Shown piece after piece: positions 1 to 10,712 of a DNA stretch of 64,000 nt. The DNA is from Smallanthus sonchifolius (taxonomy: Eukaryota; Streptophyta; Magnoliopsida; Asterales; Asteraceae), in NCBI GenBank assembly GCA_023525975.1, contig CM042021.1:105135501-105199500 (forward strand). Reading direction: 5' to 3'. The notes under the pieces were generated by a model. It was given only the letters and a program-made list of their open reading frames with translations, was not told the origin of the DNA and did not search any database. The position numbers were made by a program, and so were the translations under genes. The stretch's first letter is position 1. Each line of letters opens with the position of its first letter.

Positions 1-581
1 ATTCTAAGGATCAACGAATAGACGAACGTGTCCACGGTAATAAGGATTTCTTAATTAATTAATTATTAAGATAAATACGTTTCGTGCCGAACGTTTCTAA
101 TAACGAATAATAAGTAATTATATTCGTACGTTTGTGCCATTTAAAATGGTTAGGAAAATAATATAACTATATATATATATAAGTTCGTATGATTAACAAA
201 ATAATCATTTGTGTTGAAAAATAATAAATATATTATTTTTGATCGAGGATAAAACCGAGGGTAATAATATAATTAATTATATTACTTATAAGTTTGAAAC
301 GTTTCATTGAGTTTATAAACGAGGTAAAAATAATATAAATATATATTATTTTTAATTGAGGTTACAAGGTCGAAAATAATATAAATATATTATTTTGTTT
401 GGAGTCGCGGTTTGAAAATAATATAGAAATATAATTTTCAAAAGTGGGGAAATATTCTAAAATAGGTTATAAAATCAAACCCGAGCCTATCGGTGGTTTT
501 TCCGGGCTAAAACACATTTATATAATAAATATTTTATTATAGGGATTATTTTTATAAAAGTAAATTAGTGGAAAAGTACCC

Positions 582-667
582 AAAAAAAAAGATGCAGGAG
601 ACCGGACTCGAACCCGGGTCTCCTGCGTACGAGTCAACTGCTTTACCACCACATTCGCTAGGGTCAT
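582..667 (-). mobile_element. tRNA-derived Pol III unit (SINE-like or pseudo-tRNA)
   Basis: On the minus strand there is a perfect B box, GGTTCGAGTCC (614-604), and an A box, TAGCGAATGTGG (660-649), separated by 34 nt, the spacing of a real tRNA. A run of nine T (590-582), a Pol III terminator, follows directly. The flanking 7-nt arms (ATGACCC and CTCCTGC) do not pair, so this is not a functional tRNA gene. A 12-bp hairpin (GCAGGAGACCGG and its near-complement) spans the T-arm. It is either the head of a short SINE or a tRNA pseudogene. Confidence 0.5.
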
Positions 668-699
668 CGCGTACAAACCCGGTTCCGAAAGCTTTTATC

Positions 700-1440
700 A
701 ATCAAACCAAGTGGGCTCTTCCCTCCCATCGAAGCCGAACCAAACTCCCCCCCAAATCTACGGAAATCGATTATAATTGACACAATTGATATAGGGGTTT
801 TGATGATCGAGGTATTTCGAACCTGTGGGAGAATTTAATTGCAAAACCAACCTGTTTAAAGATGTTAATTGCGTATTTTAGAAACCGAAACCCTAGACTA
901 TGAACACAAAATCAATTAGATCGAATTCGATAATAACAGCGGTTGGAATCAAAGGGCTTTTACTAAATAAGACATTGTGAATCTATCCCTGTGGTTTAAT
1001 TGGATTGAAAATGAGTCTAGGATCAAAACCCCCAAAATGTTTTAAGAGCAAACCCTAGTTTCTGGATCAGGATAAATCTGATGTTATGACATCAAATTAG
1101 CATAGGGTTTTTATCCAGTAGGGGATTGCGAATCTACTGATACCCTTTAATTAGATTTAAACAGAGTTTAAAGTCAAAACCCCCAATTCGATTATGAACA
1201 AAACCTAGGTTTATGGATCATGAACAGATCGATGTTGTATGACACAATTAACATGGGGCTGTCAAAGGATATGAGATTACGATTCTAACCAGGTGAATTA
1301 ATTGAATTGTAAACGTGTTTAGATTAGGATTCGACCAAACTGGTTTGCGATTAACCCTAGAATTGGGTTCGCGATCGATCCGATGTTTTAAGCCATATTT
1401 ATGATAGGGATTTTGATCTGGGTAATGAAACGAAGTTAAG
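700..1440. repeat. Diverged tandem repeat, unit about 150 bp
   Basis: A block of about 150 bp recurs with heavy divergence near 815, 970, 1122 and 1268. Each copy has a 'gatt-cgaatct' motif, then a TTAATTgGATT-like stretch, then CAAAACCCCCAA and an aaaccctag stretch. It lies within the LTR-like region and has no coding potential. The number of copies and the exact boundaries are uncertain by eye. Confidence 0.4.
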
Positions 1441-2038
1441 GGTGTAAGGAATTACCAGAATGGAAGTCGAATTGCAGGAGTTCGACTAAAAGGGTGTCGA
1501 TCGTGACTGGATTGATCTCCGGTGACCACGACCCTGTTTCTGATCTAATTGGTGTAGGCAAAGGCTCTGAGGGATGCGACTAAGATGTATGAGTGTTCAA
1601 TTCGTGCGAATTATGGTCGGATTAATCGAATTTGATGGGTTAATGATGAGGGATCGATGGTTACGTGTTCTAGTATTAAATTCGTACTCATTAACCATAG
1701 AAAACGTAAGGAAACAATACATTGATGATCGATATCATCAATACGATGATTAACAGCCGTGAATTCGAGTAGCCACTTCAGTTTCTGGTTTGATTTGAAT
1801 CAATTGAAGGTTAGTTTTCACTTTGGAAAGTCAACAGAACTCAAAACCTTTCAATTTTGACTTTAGGAAGTCAACATATTTGGTTTTGAATAGTTACATA
1901 ACTAGTCCCTGAATTTTTAGTTCAAATAATGACAGAATTAATCCCTGGGGTTTAATATTGGGTTAACTGGATTAGGAATTAACTGAATATTTAACGAAAT
2001 TACTAACGGAGTTAATCTAAAAATTTCGGGTTGTCACA

Positions 2039-3914
2039 TCATCCCCAAGTTGAAAGAATTTTCGTCCCGAAAATTAAAATAATAAATAAATAATTTTTTT
2101 TTTCGAATGTCACATTAATGATAGTTGCATGTGTGATAGCTTGTTATTGGTGGTACTGTGTTAATTATGTGTGATTATGCGATTACCTTTTGAACCACGT
2201 GAGTTCATGCTAAATGTAATCTTTGATGTGATGCTAGAGCTTGATTGATTAGACTGTATGAGTAGACCTGTGTAGACCTGAGTTTGATTAATTGTGTGTG
2301 TCTACGGTCTTAAGATAGTGTCCCCTATGTGTTATGTTTAGGTGATGTTTGAAGTGTAAGGGGTGTGTTGCACCTTGTGTAGTTGTTCAGGATGAGGTCC
2401 AGTGGGAAATTTTAGCTACATACCTTATGTTTAGGTATGCATGTTCAGGACTAGATCCTGTGGGGAAATAAGATATTTTTATATCTTGCGTATATGAATG
2501 TTTAGGGGTGTTTTGTGTCTAGACTGAGTAGTGTGTCGTCTTTAAGTATGGGTACGAACCCGTATGGGTACGGCCAACTAAACTATGTATGAGTATATGA
2601 TGACGTGTGGCAGGGCTACCGTTGTAGTGAGTAAGAGGTAAGGTTCAGGAGTTTGTGTGTCTATAAATGACGAGATCATATTGTATGCACGTAGATTTAC
2701 TCAGATCTAGCTAGTTGTGTATGTACACTTTGTGCGAGTTAGAAGGTTAAGTTACTAAGTACATGTGTAGAACACTGTGTGTTCTGTAGTTATGTGTGTC
2801 GGTGCATGTTCTTGTAGTACACGCTTAGTCGTGCATGGGATGGGAGGTTTGTGTGCTCAAGTATAGTATTTCTATCTTGACAATCTTCTCGACGTTCATA
2901 CATCATGGTGATGCGCTAAAGATTTCAGCACGAAGTTAGCGAGGTGACGAAAGGTCTTCATGGAACACATTCTATATGAAGAATTCAGTCGAGGTGAGAC
3001 ATCAGATGAATGGGGATGTCATCTTTGAACGAGACGACGGATAGCCGAGGCTTGTGATCGGACGGACGTCATGTTCGTACACGATGAAAGAGATGCGGTC
3101 GGTGATCGCTTGGTAGAGATAGAATAACAACGAGGAAAGTGAAACCCAGGAGGGGTAAGTGCATGATTGCACATAAGTGACTGGGAAGGAGAAGCCTACA
3201 CTGGTAAATCTAAGATTAGCCTAATGTGAGCTCCTGTGGGGCATCCAAGGAAGGAAAGAGTTGGGAAATCATTGCAAGATGGTGATCAAAGTATGAGGCG
3301 AGAAAGATGAAGACTTCACCTTGGAAGGGTGACGAATGAATCCATTCATGAAAGGTAAGAAACCTATTCGGGGAGGTGACCATTGGAATAACGAGGCCAT
3401 CATATCTATAAAAGAGACAAAGGCAACTGTACCGTGAGCTGGTATAGCATGCGACAAGTGAGTGGACAATTGATAGTGTTGTGCTACGTAGTTCTAGTGA
3501 TGATATGTATGATGTTCGTAAGAATGTCAAGAGCAACAAGGTATTGTCAAGGACAACGACAATGAAACCTTCAAGAAATGGTTATTAATCAAGACAACCA
3601 CGGAAGGCAACTTCTAGCAAGTGTTAGGATAGAGAGAGTGGGAGATGCAGCCAATTGACTAATGGCTGGAAAGAAAAGAGATAAGGGAACGTGTAGGTGA
3701 AACCTACAAGTCCCAAAGTTTAAAGTGAGCAACGGAGATGGCTTATTTGAACCACTAAACGGGTGGTCGTATTGCAAAGCAAAGTAATGAAAACATGTAG
3801 TGTCAAGGTGAATGTTGGCACTAAATGAATTGGGTGCACAAGAATATATTGTATTGGTTTGTACCGACGCCGGATTCAAGGACGAATCCTCTTTTAAGGG
3901 GGGGGGGGTAGACT
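2039..3914 (+). other. Degenerate interior of gypsy element A, ending in its PPT
   Basis: This is 1.9 kb of G/T-rich sequence without a recognisable domain in any frame; the minus-strand frames at 3216-4095 are not protein-like. Its right end is informative. After GACGAATCCTC (3881-3891) comes a purine run (3896-3912, mostly G) and then TGTAACATCCCG at 3915. That is the polypurine tract and start of a plus-strand 3' LTR. I assign the right part to element A. The left part may belong to the truncated element ending at 2038. Confidence 0.4.
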
Positions 3915-4966
3915 TGTAACATCCCGAAAATCTACTAAAATATGATTTGGACCAAGGTAGACCCGAATCTCCGGTAAACGAGAAAGTGGGCGATAGTTCT
4001 ATGTAAAACTCTATTCGTAGAAATAAAAGGAACTGGTTAGCAGGGTTTGGAGTAATAACTGGAATTATGGTCAAATAAAGGACCCGGACGGCCATAACGG
4101 GGACAGTTTGGGGTTAAGACGCGCAAAAGGAGAATGAAGGGACCCGGGCGTAACATTAAATGTTTAAAAGAAAGTTTGGAGGAAACCCTAGGCTTACGCG
4201 ACGGTAGGGAGAGCACGGAAAGGAGTAGACGATCAGGAAGGGGTGGTTCCACGTTGGTTTCAAGCGGAGAACTTCACTCGTAATCAAGGTAAGTAGCTAA
4301 GGCAACGCGACAAGGCTGCAGTGGTGGTGCACCGGTGTGGAAGACAGCTGACTAGGAGGATGACGATGATGAGGACGGGAACCACAGTGGTGGTGTAGGG
4401 TGACGATGGATTACCCGTACCCGACGAAGGTGACGGGATGACGACAGACGTGAAGAATGGTGGTGTACGGGTGGACTCATACCTCGGGGTAGTAGAATCG
4501 ACTAGGACCTTGCATGAATGTGAATGCACACATGCGTGCATGGGTGAAGAACGGATCGAGTGCACACAAGTTGTGAGGCTAAGGATTTGTGTTGCGGGCG
4601 AAGCTAGGGTTTTACGTTGCATGGCACACGCGCGTGCATGCAAGGAACCCGGTTCAGAATACAAGACGATTGTCGGGGTTTTATTTTATATGTACGTTAT
4701 TCGACGTACGGATTGGACATATTCTAATCGTGGATCGTACATAATAAAGGTTTGGGTTCAAGCAAGAACGAACGTGTTTGCAGAGCAAGGATTACGCTGC
4801 CTCGTAACCGGTGAGTTTCTAATCCCTTCTTTTAAATGTTTTTAATGTTTTGGGGCTATCGTACATACTTACAAGAAGAGTTTGTTATATTAATCGCGTT
4901 AAGAGTTTTGGGTTAAACCTGATGTGTTTATGCACTAAGACATTAATTAATGAGGTTAAGGAGCCT

Positions 4967-6232
4967 TGATAAGTGACCAAAGTTTCATGTATTAAAGGAT
5001 GCAATATGTTATATTTATGCAAATTAATATGGGGAATACAAAGGCTTTGTGTAGCTATGCATGTGCAGGTGTTGGAAGCTTAATGTATGATTTTAGAAGA
5101 TATTATGCGAGAGATGCAAGAGTTGGAAGGAAGACGGAGGAAACGGGGCAAAAATGCAGGAGCCAGCGTAAGCCTACGCCACCTGGCGTAATCCTACGCC
5201 ACCCAGCGTAAGCTTACGCCGACCAGCGTAGGCCTACGCCTAACCAATTCTTTCACAACAGGTTTCAGGGATGCGGCGTAAGCCTACGCCACCCCAGCGT
5301 AAGCTTACGCCAGTTACGTTATTTTGAAGCGGATTTTCGGGAAACTGCCGATTTTGAGAGTTTAAGTGGGGGTTTCCCCAAATTAGAGATAACCCTTTTG
5401 AGAGCAGTTCTTGGGCGATTTTGGGAGTTCTGGGAGGCTAAGAAACACGATTCCAACATCCACTTGAAGATTGATACTCGAAAGATCGAAAGATTGAAGA
5501 TGATTTCCATCACCATGAGCGGCTAATCCACCGGTAATCATTCACGGGTGGATTGTTTGTAAGTTTTTAGGGTTTTTATCATATGCTAGCTTTGAGAAAC
5601 AATTCTTGTAATCGTTTGGTTTGAAATACTTGAATCTTTGTGTGTTAGTATGGTTATGAACTCACGGGAGTCGATAAATTCTTGCACCATTGACCCCGTT
5701 AGATGATAATTGCTATGAACTTTGATTTGTGTTGAATCTATTGATTAATCTAATTCTATATTGCATACATTTGTCTCGATTTCATTCGTGAATATTGTTT
5801 TACACTATTTGCCGATGATGTATGAATGTTGATGTTCTTGGTTAGATTTGGTTAATTTGATTTGGATAACCATTTGATTGTTTGAACTCATATGTTGGTG
5901 TGATAATCTCTAATTACTTGTGAACTTGAAACCCAGGTGTGATTCCTTTTTAATTATTGTTACAATCTAAATCGTTTGTTTGGTACTTGATTACTATTGG
6001 TCATAATTGTTAGTTGATAATCCTTGTTTGTTGAGTTTGATAAGTTTCACCTAAATCATTGCTTGTGTTTGGTCAGAAAGACCCATTGTCACTTCATAAA
6101 TCGCATTGTCAATTGAAGTTAAGCACCGACCACAAACTCTTCGTGGTTCGACACCCTTCTTACCCTAACTAGTTTAAGGTGATTAGGACACTCTAATTCT
6201 TTATCTTTGACCGGTTCCTTCGACACCGATCA
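4967..6232 (+). repeat. 5' LTR of element C
   Basis: It starts TGATAAGTGACC and ends CACCGATCA, is 1266 bp long, and matches 17025-18108. It contains six copies of a dyad-symmetric 14-mer, GCGTAAGCYTACGC and variants, at 5164-5311. It is about 180 bp longer than the 3' LTR because the latter has lost the part corresponding to about 5815-6010. Confidence 0.9.
5164..5311. repeat. Array of six GCGTAAGCTTACGC-type palindromes (5' LTR of C)
   Basis: The motifs lie at about 5164-5180, 5185-5200, 5205-5220, 5225-5240, 5274-5290 and 5296-5311. The best copies, GCGTAAGCTTACGC, are perfect palindromes; the others differ by one to three bases and are mostly imperfect dyads. The same six-copy array is in the other LTR (17222-17369), and the motif recurs in the interior (12748-12926). 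Confidence 0.85.
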
Positions 6233-6238
6233 AATTTT

Positions 6239-6256
6239 TGGTGCCGTTGCCAGGGA
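6239..6256 (+). promoter_or_regulatory. Primer-binding site, tRNA-Asp type (element C)
   Basis: TGGTGCCGTTGCCAGGGA lies 6 nt after the end of the 5' LTR. It matches the plant tRNA-Asp 3' end complement (TGGCGCCGTTGCCGGGGA) with two mismatches. Athila-type elements commonly use this primer. It gives the orientation of the element and the boundary of the 5' LTR. Confidence 0.8.
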
Positions 6257-6389
6257 GTGTGTGCACTTGGTGTTTTATTTTAATTGACTCGCGTGACTAT
6301 TTGTTACTAGTTTTGTTTGGTTAATCTTCTTCTATTTTTGTGTTACGCGTGGTGTTGTGTGTGTGTGTGTGCAGGTGACAGATTAGTGC

Positions 6390-8345
6390 ATGCGTACCCG
6401 TTCATCCGAAAGGACTTCACCGCTTGTTTTTGAACCAGAAATTGAGAGGATAACAAGGCAAAACCGAACCCAACAACAAAATTTACAACCCATTTCATCG
6501 GAACCATCTTCTATGGATAATCGAAGCAGTCATTCTGGAACTAGCATAAGAAACCGTGGCCCAACTCCAAATAGAGGCCCTATCCCTAACCGCCCACCAA
6601 CTCCACCTCACCGAACCCCAACCCCATCTATACCTATCAATAACAACCTACCCCGTGGGTCGGGTACAGTTCAACAAAACCGACCCGTTAACATCCGTAC
6701 CAATCCCGCGTACCAAGGAAGAAGGGGACCACAACAAAATCAAACCCCTCCTGGAAACATATTTGGAGCTCAACCAAGAAACGACAATGAGAACAATGGT
6801 TGGGAGGATGACGATGGTGAATACTTTGGGTATGAGGATAATGAAGATGTTGGGTTTGGAGATTACGAGTATGAAGATGGTGAGAGGAGCTAATTTGGAG
6901 AATATAACGAGGGGTAAGGCTTTAGAGAGGAAGAAGAGGTGAATTATGTTCACCAAAGGGCGAGGCAACCGATGGGTCGAACGGGTAGACCTGAGAGATT
7001 TGGTTATCCTCCTAGACAAGAAGGGAGGAGAGTTAATGGGGGCTACAATAATGAAAACCGAAGACAACCGGTAGCCCCTATGGGTGGAGTTAATGGTCGC
7101 TTTCGACCAGCTATTTCGGAGAATGCTTCTCTAATTGTTCCACCAATTCCCGAATGAGGCGATTCAAGTCAAGGCCAAATTATATCAATGTTCTCCCACA
7201 TTTTCATGGCATGGTTACCGAAGAATCATACACCCATTTAGCCAAGTTTGCCGCCATCTGTAGCACAATTGGAGATGAGAACTTCGATCAAAGCGAGGTC
7301 AAACTTAGAATTTTTTAGTTTTCCCTCAAGGATCGAGCAAAGCAATGGTTCATCACATTGCCGGCTAATAGCATCCACACATTGGATGAAATGCAACAAG
7401 TCTTCTTGGATGAGTATATTCGGTTGTGAAGACCGATGACTCCCGAATTGAGATTCGGACCTTTCAACAACAAACGGGTGAGCCTTTACATAAAGCCTTT
7501 ACACGCTTCAAAGAGTTGTTGAGGAAATGTCCCCACCATCAAATCGAGTTGTGGGAACTAGTGAAGTGTTTTGTGGATGGTTTGACTCAAGAGGAGAGGA
7601 AGTATTTGAAGTCCACAAGTAATGGGACATTGTTGTCTAATCCCGAAGAAGATGATTGGGATTTCTTAGAAAGGATGAGCCAAAACTCTAAAGCCGATGC
7701 ATCGGCTAGTCGAAGAACTAAACACCCGATTTCTAAGTCCGTCCCGGATTATGAAACAAAAGAGTGGTTGGCATCTATGGAGAGAGAATTGGCATTGTTG
7801 AGGAAAGACGAAAAGAAAGAAGTAGCGGGAGTAAAAGCTCGATTCGACTTTTGTGAAGATTGTAGAGATTTAGGCCACAAAACAATGGAGTGCCCATTTC
7901 AAGAAGGGAGATAAGAAGAGGTGAATCAAGTGTATGGTGAGAAGAAGCAATATGACATGAACTCAAACAACTATCATCCGGGGTTGAGAAACCATCCTAA
8001 CTTCAAGTATGGGAACGCGACAAACCAAATGAATCAAAACACCTCATCAACCTCATATCAACCACGTCAACAAGGGAACTATAATTCGGGTGGTTATCAA
8101 AGGGGCTCTTATAACAATAATCGAAACACAAATTACCCCCCAAGGAATTACAATCAAGATCATCAACAACAACATGGGTCATCAGGGGGTGATGATGCGG
8201 TTAATTCAAAGTTGGATGCACTATTGGAGATGATGAAAGAATTAAAGAAGGAGAATGAAGTGAGAGACAAGTCTTTTGTGGCATTGGAGAGACAAGTCTT
8301 TTGTGGCATTGGAAAGACAAGTGGGGCAAATGGCTGAAGAAATAT
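6390..8345 (+). pseudogene. gag of element C (Athila type), broken
   Basis: Gag forms the particle and packages element RNA. The first ATG at 6390 lies 134 nt after the PBS and starts a basic, Pro/Asn/Gln-rich N-terminus that ends in an acidic tail (stop 6893). The frame then shifts: 6939-7157 continues the linker, and the conserved capsid core is readable from 7154 in another frame, with an in-frame TAG near 7312 and a TGA near 7427. It resumes at 7426-7914 (RFKELLRKCPHH motif) and ends with a zinc knuckle, CEDCRDLGHKTMEC (C-x2-C-x4-H-x4-C). An Asn/Gln/Gly-rich tail follows at 7921-8337. A 25-bp tandem duplication (8265-8314) causes the last frameshift. At least four lesions make the gene non-functional. 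Confidence 0.85.
8265..8314 (+). repeat. 25-bp tandem duplication that shifts the gag-pro frame
   Basis: Two adjacent 25-bp copies (8265-8289 and 8290-8314) both start AGACAAGTCTTTTGTGG and differ only at the last base. Because 25 is not a multiple of three, the duplication moves the frame between the gag tail and the linker to the protease. Confidence 0.9.
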
Positions 8346-9265
8346 CTTTGCTAAAGCAAGGTTGGGGGAGGCTACCGAGTAACACTACATTAAACCCGCA
8401 ACATCAAGGGTCGAGTTCAACCAATGCAAATGTAAGTAAAGTTACGGTTCTTCGTAATGGTAAGGTTATCGATAATAAAGTTGAGTCTCCACCACAATTG
8501 GTTGAAGGGGTGGTGGAGGATGTTATTGAGGGTGAGGAAAGTGAAGGTGAAGTGGAATTTGTTAATGATAAAAAACCAATTACTCAAAATCTTAAAAAAA
8601 TTAAACCGGTTTTTAGAGATGAGTCACCTATTGCTAAAGGAAAGGATATGACGGGTGGTTCCGTTCCTTACCCAGAGGCATTAGTTGAACCATTTAAAGC
8701 AAAAATAGTAAATAAAAGAGGACCACAACAAGAAGAAATGTGGGAGATGTTTAGACAGGTCAAAATTGACATACCCCTTTTGGATGCCATTAAACAAATT
8801 CCATCTTACGCAAAGTACTTGAAAGAATTGTGTACACAAAAGCGGAATCATAAATTCCCAAAGAAACTTGATGTAACCGCTAATGTGAATGCTATTCTAT
8901 CGGGTGCTCTTCCACCTAAACTACAAGATCCGGGGGAGCTTATTATATCTATTCAAGTAGGTGATTTCAAAATAAAAAGGGCACTCCTAGATCTTGGAGC
9001 TAGTGTTAGTATTCTTCCGGGGAGCCTTTATGACCAATATGATTTTGGCCCTCTTAGGAGGGCCGACACTACCGTGGTTTTGGCCGACTTAACTCCTAAG
9101 CTCCCCCGAGGAATATTGAGTGATGTTATTGTGAAGGTGGAAGATTTTTATTTCCCAGTGGACTTTCTAGTGTTGGATTATGTCTCTTTCGATAGAACAA
9201 AACAACCTACGGTTATCCTTGGTCATCCATTTCTAGCAACCGCAAATGCCCAAATTAATTGCTGA
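8276..9265 (+). CDS. Linker plus aspartic protease domain of element C
   Basis: This open frame (329 codons plus stop) holds a charged linker and then a retropepsin. The active site reads LLDLGASVSIL, D-L-G instead of the usual D-S/T-G, as is normal in Athila elements, and the flap-proximal end reads VILGHPFLATANAQINC. The protease would cut the Gag-Pol polyprotein. The stop TGA at 9263-9265 is in frame with the downstream RT, which continues after it and after a second in-frame stop, TAG at 9452-9454. This is therefore part of one original gag-pol frame rather than a separate gene. The ATG at 8276 is only the first Met after the frameshift, not a true start. Confidence 0.85.
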   Translation: MWHWRDKSFVALERQVGQMAEEISLLKQGWGRLPSNTTLNPQHQGSSSTNANVSKVTVLRNGKVIDNKVESPPQLVEGVVEDVIEGEESEGEVEFVNDKKPITQNLKKIKPVFRDESPIAKGKDMTGGSVPYPEALVEPFKAKIVNKRGPQQEEMWEMFRQVKIDIPLLDAIKQIPSYAKYLKELCTQKRNHKFPKKLDVTANVNAILSGALPPKLQDPGELIISIQVGDFKIKRALLDLGASVSILPGSLYDQYDFGPLRRADTTVVLADLTPKLPRGILSDVIVKVEDFYFPVDFLVLDYVSFDRTKQPTVILGHPFLATANAQINC

Positions 9266-10712
9266 AGTGGAACGGTTGACATGACATTTGGGAACCGTAA
9301 GTTGAGATTAAATGTTTTTTCACATATATCTAACTCTCTGGTCAACGATGAATGCTTTATGGCGGACATTGTTGACGGGTACATTCCTCTTTGCGATGTT
9401 ATTGTAAACGAGGATAGCACCACAGAGACATGCTTTTCATGTGACAGGTTATAGGTTGAGACAAGCAAGGAACTCGAAGAAGAAGAAAAATGGCTTGAAG
9501 CAATGGCAATTAAGGATGAGAGACCACCGTGGACTCACCAAGTGGAAAGCTTGCCGGAACACATTGACAAAAAGTTGAAGCCATCTTTGGAGCAACCCCC
9601 AAAGGTCGAGTTGAAGAAGTTGCCAAAGAACCTCAAGTATGCTTTTGTAGGAGAAAATGACACCCTCCCGGTGATCATTGCACCAAATTTGACAAAGGAA
9701 CAAGAGGAGGCTGTGATGAAGGTGTTAGCCGCTCATAAGGCGGAAATTGGGTGGAGTATTGCGGATTTGAAGGGTATTAGTCCCTCGATTGTTATGCACA
9801 CGATTCTCACAGATCAAGTTATTGCACTATCTCACGATGCACAAAGGCGGTTAAATCCAAATATGCGGGAAGTTGTAAAGAAGGAAGTTCTCAAGTGGTT
9901 GGACGCCGGCATCGTTTACCCAATTTCTGATAGTACATGGGTGAGTCCAACACAAACCGTGCCCAAAAAGGCAGGTATTCAAGTCATCAAGAACGACTCA
10001 GGTGAGAAAGTAGCCACTTGGCCGGTAACCGGGTGGCGGATTTGTATTGATTACAGGAAATTAAATGCAGCTACTTCAAAAGATCATTTCCCATTACCGT
10101 TTATTGATCAAATTGTGGAAAAACTCGCAGGTCAGAAATATTACTGTTTTCTTGATGGTTATTCTGGTTACAACCAAATTGCTATACATCCTGAGGATCA
10201 ACACAACATTTACTTGTCCATATGGTACTTTCGCATTTAGGCGAATGCCGTTTGGACTATGTAATGCCCCCGCCACCTTCCAAAGGTGTATGATGAGTAT
10301 CTTTTCAGATTTGGTGGGCGAGTCTTTGGAGATTTTTATGGATGATTTTTCCATTTTTGGTACATCTTTTGATGCATGTTTGAACCAATTGGAAAAAGTT
10401 TTAAAAATGTGTGTTGAAACAAATTTGGTCTTGAGTTGGGAGAAGAGTCATTTTATGGTCCAAGAAGGGATAGTTTTGGGTCTTGTGATTTTGAATCGTG
10501 GGATTGAGGTAGATCATGCGAAAGTTCAAGTTATATCTACTTTGCCTCATCCCACGAATGTTAAAGGCATTAGATCATTTTTGGGGCATGCGGGGTTTTA
10601 TAGGAGGTTTATTAAGGGTTTTAGCTCAATCACGAAACCATTATGTAACTTACTTTTAAAAGATGCCCGTTTGTTTTTGATGATGAATGTATTCAGGCTT
10701 TTAACATTTTGA
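9266..10712 (+). pseudogene. Reverse transcriptase domain of element C, frameshifted
   Basis: The RT palm and fingers copy element RNA into DNA. Readable blocks are KEVLKWLDAGIVYPISDS, WRICIDYRKLNAAT and FLDGYSGYNQIAIHPEDQ in one frame (9503-10240). A frameshift near 10201 follows, and then RMPFGLCNAPATFQRCM and the catalytic FMDDF in another frame (10065-10712). A second frameshift near 10670 restores the original frame for RNase H. The in-frame TAG at 9452-9454 lies before the RT. All catalytic aspartates are visible (FLDGYSGY, FMDDF), but the frame is broken twice, so no full-length enzyme can be made. Confidence 0.85.

Larger units (their letters stand above)
1..2038 (-). mobile_element. 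Left-truncated LTR of a minus-strand Ty3/gypsy element
   Basis: The stretch ends with TGTCACA (2032-2038). On the minus strand it therefore begins TGTGACAACCCG, the same style of end as the complete LTR pair at 31895-43894. Immediately right of it (2039-2075) the minus strand reads GGGACGAAAATTC and then TTGGGGATGA, the pol-end motif plus purine tract that also sits beside the 3' LTR of that pair. I infer a 3' LTR in minus orientation whose left end is outside the window. No coding potential is seen. The body expected to its right is not recognisable past about 2100, so the element is probably truncated there. Confidence 0.45.

Noticed and set aside
591..667. Functional tRNA gene
   Set aside because: A and B boxes are good, but the acceptor arms do not pair and the T-stem has mismatches.
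3216..4095. Minus-strand frames of 107 and 168 codons
   Set aside because: Composition is not protein-like, and they run across the PPT and start of the 3' LTR of A.
4284..4845. Overlapping frames on both strands, up to 135 codons
   Set aside because: They lie inside the LTR of element A, have no domain, and are antisense to each other.
5164..5311. CRISPR-like array
   Set aside because: Repeats are 14-bp dyads with very short irregular gaps in a plant LTR; no cas genes; spacers do not have a fixed length.
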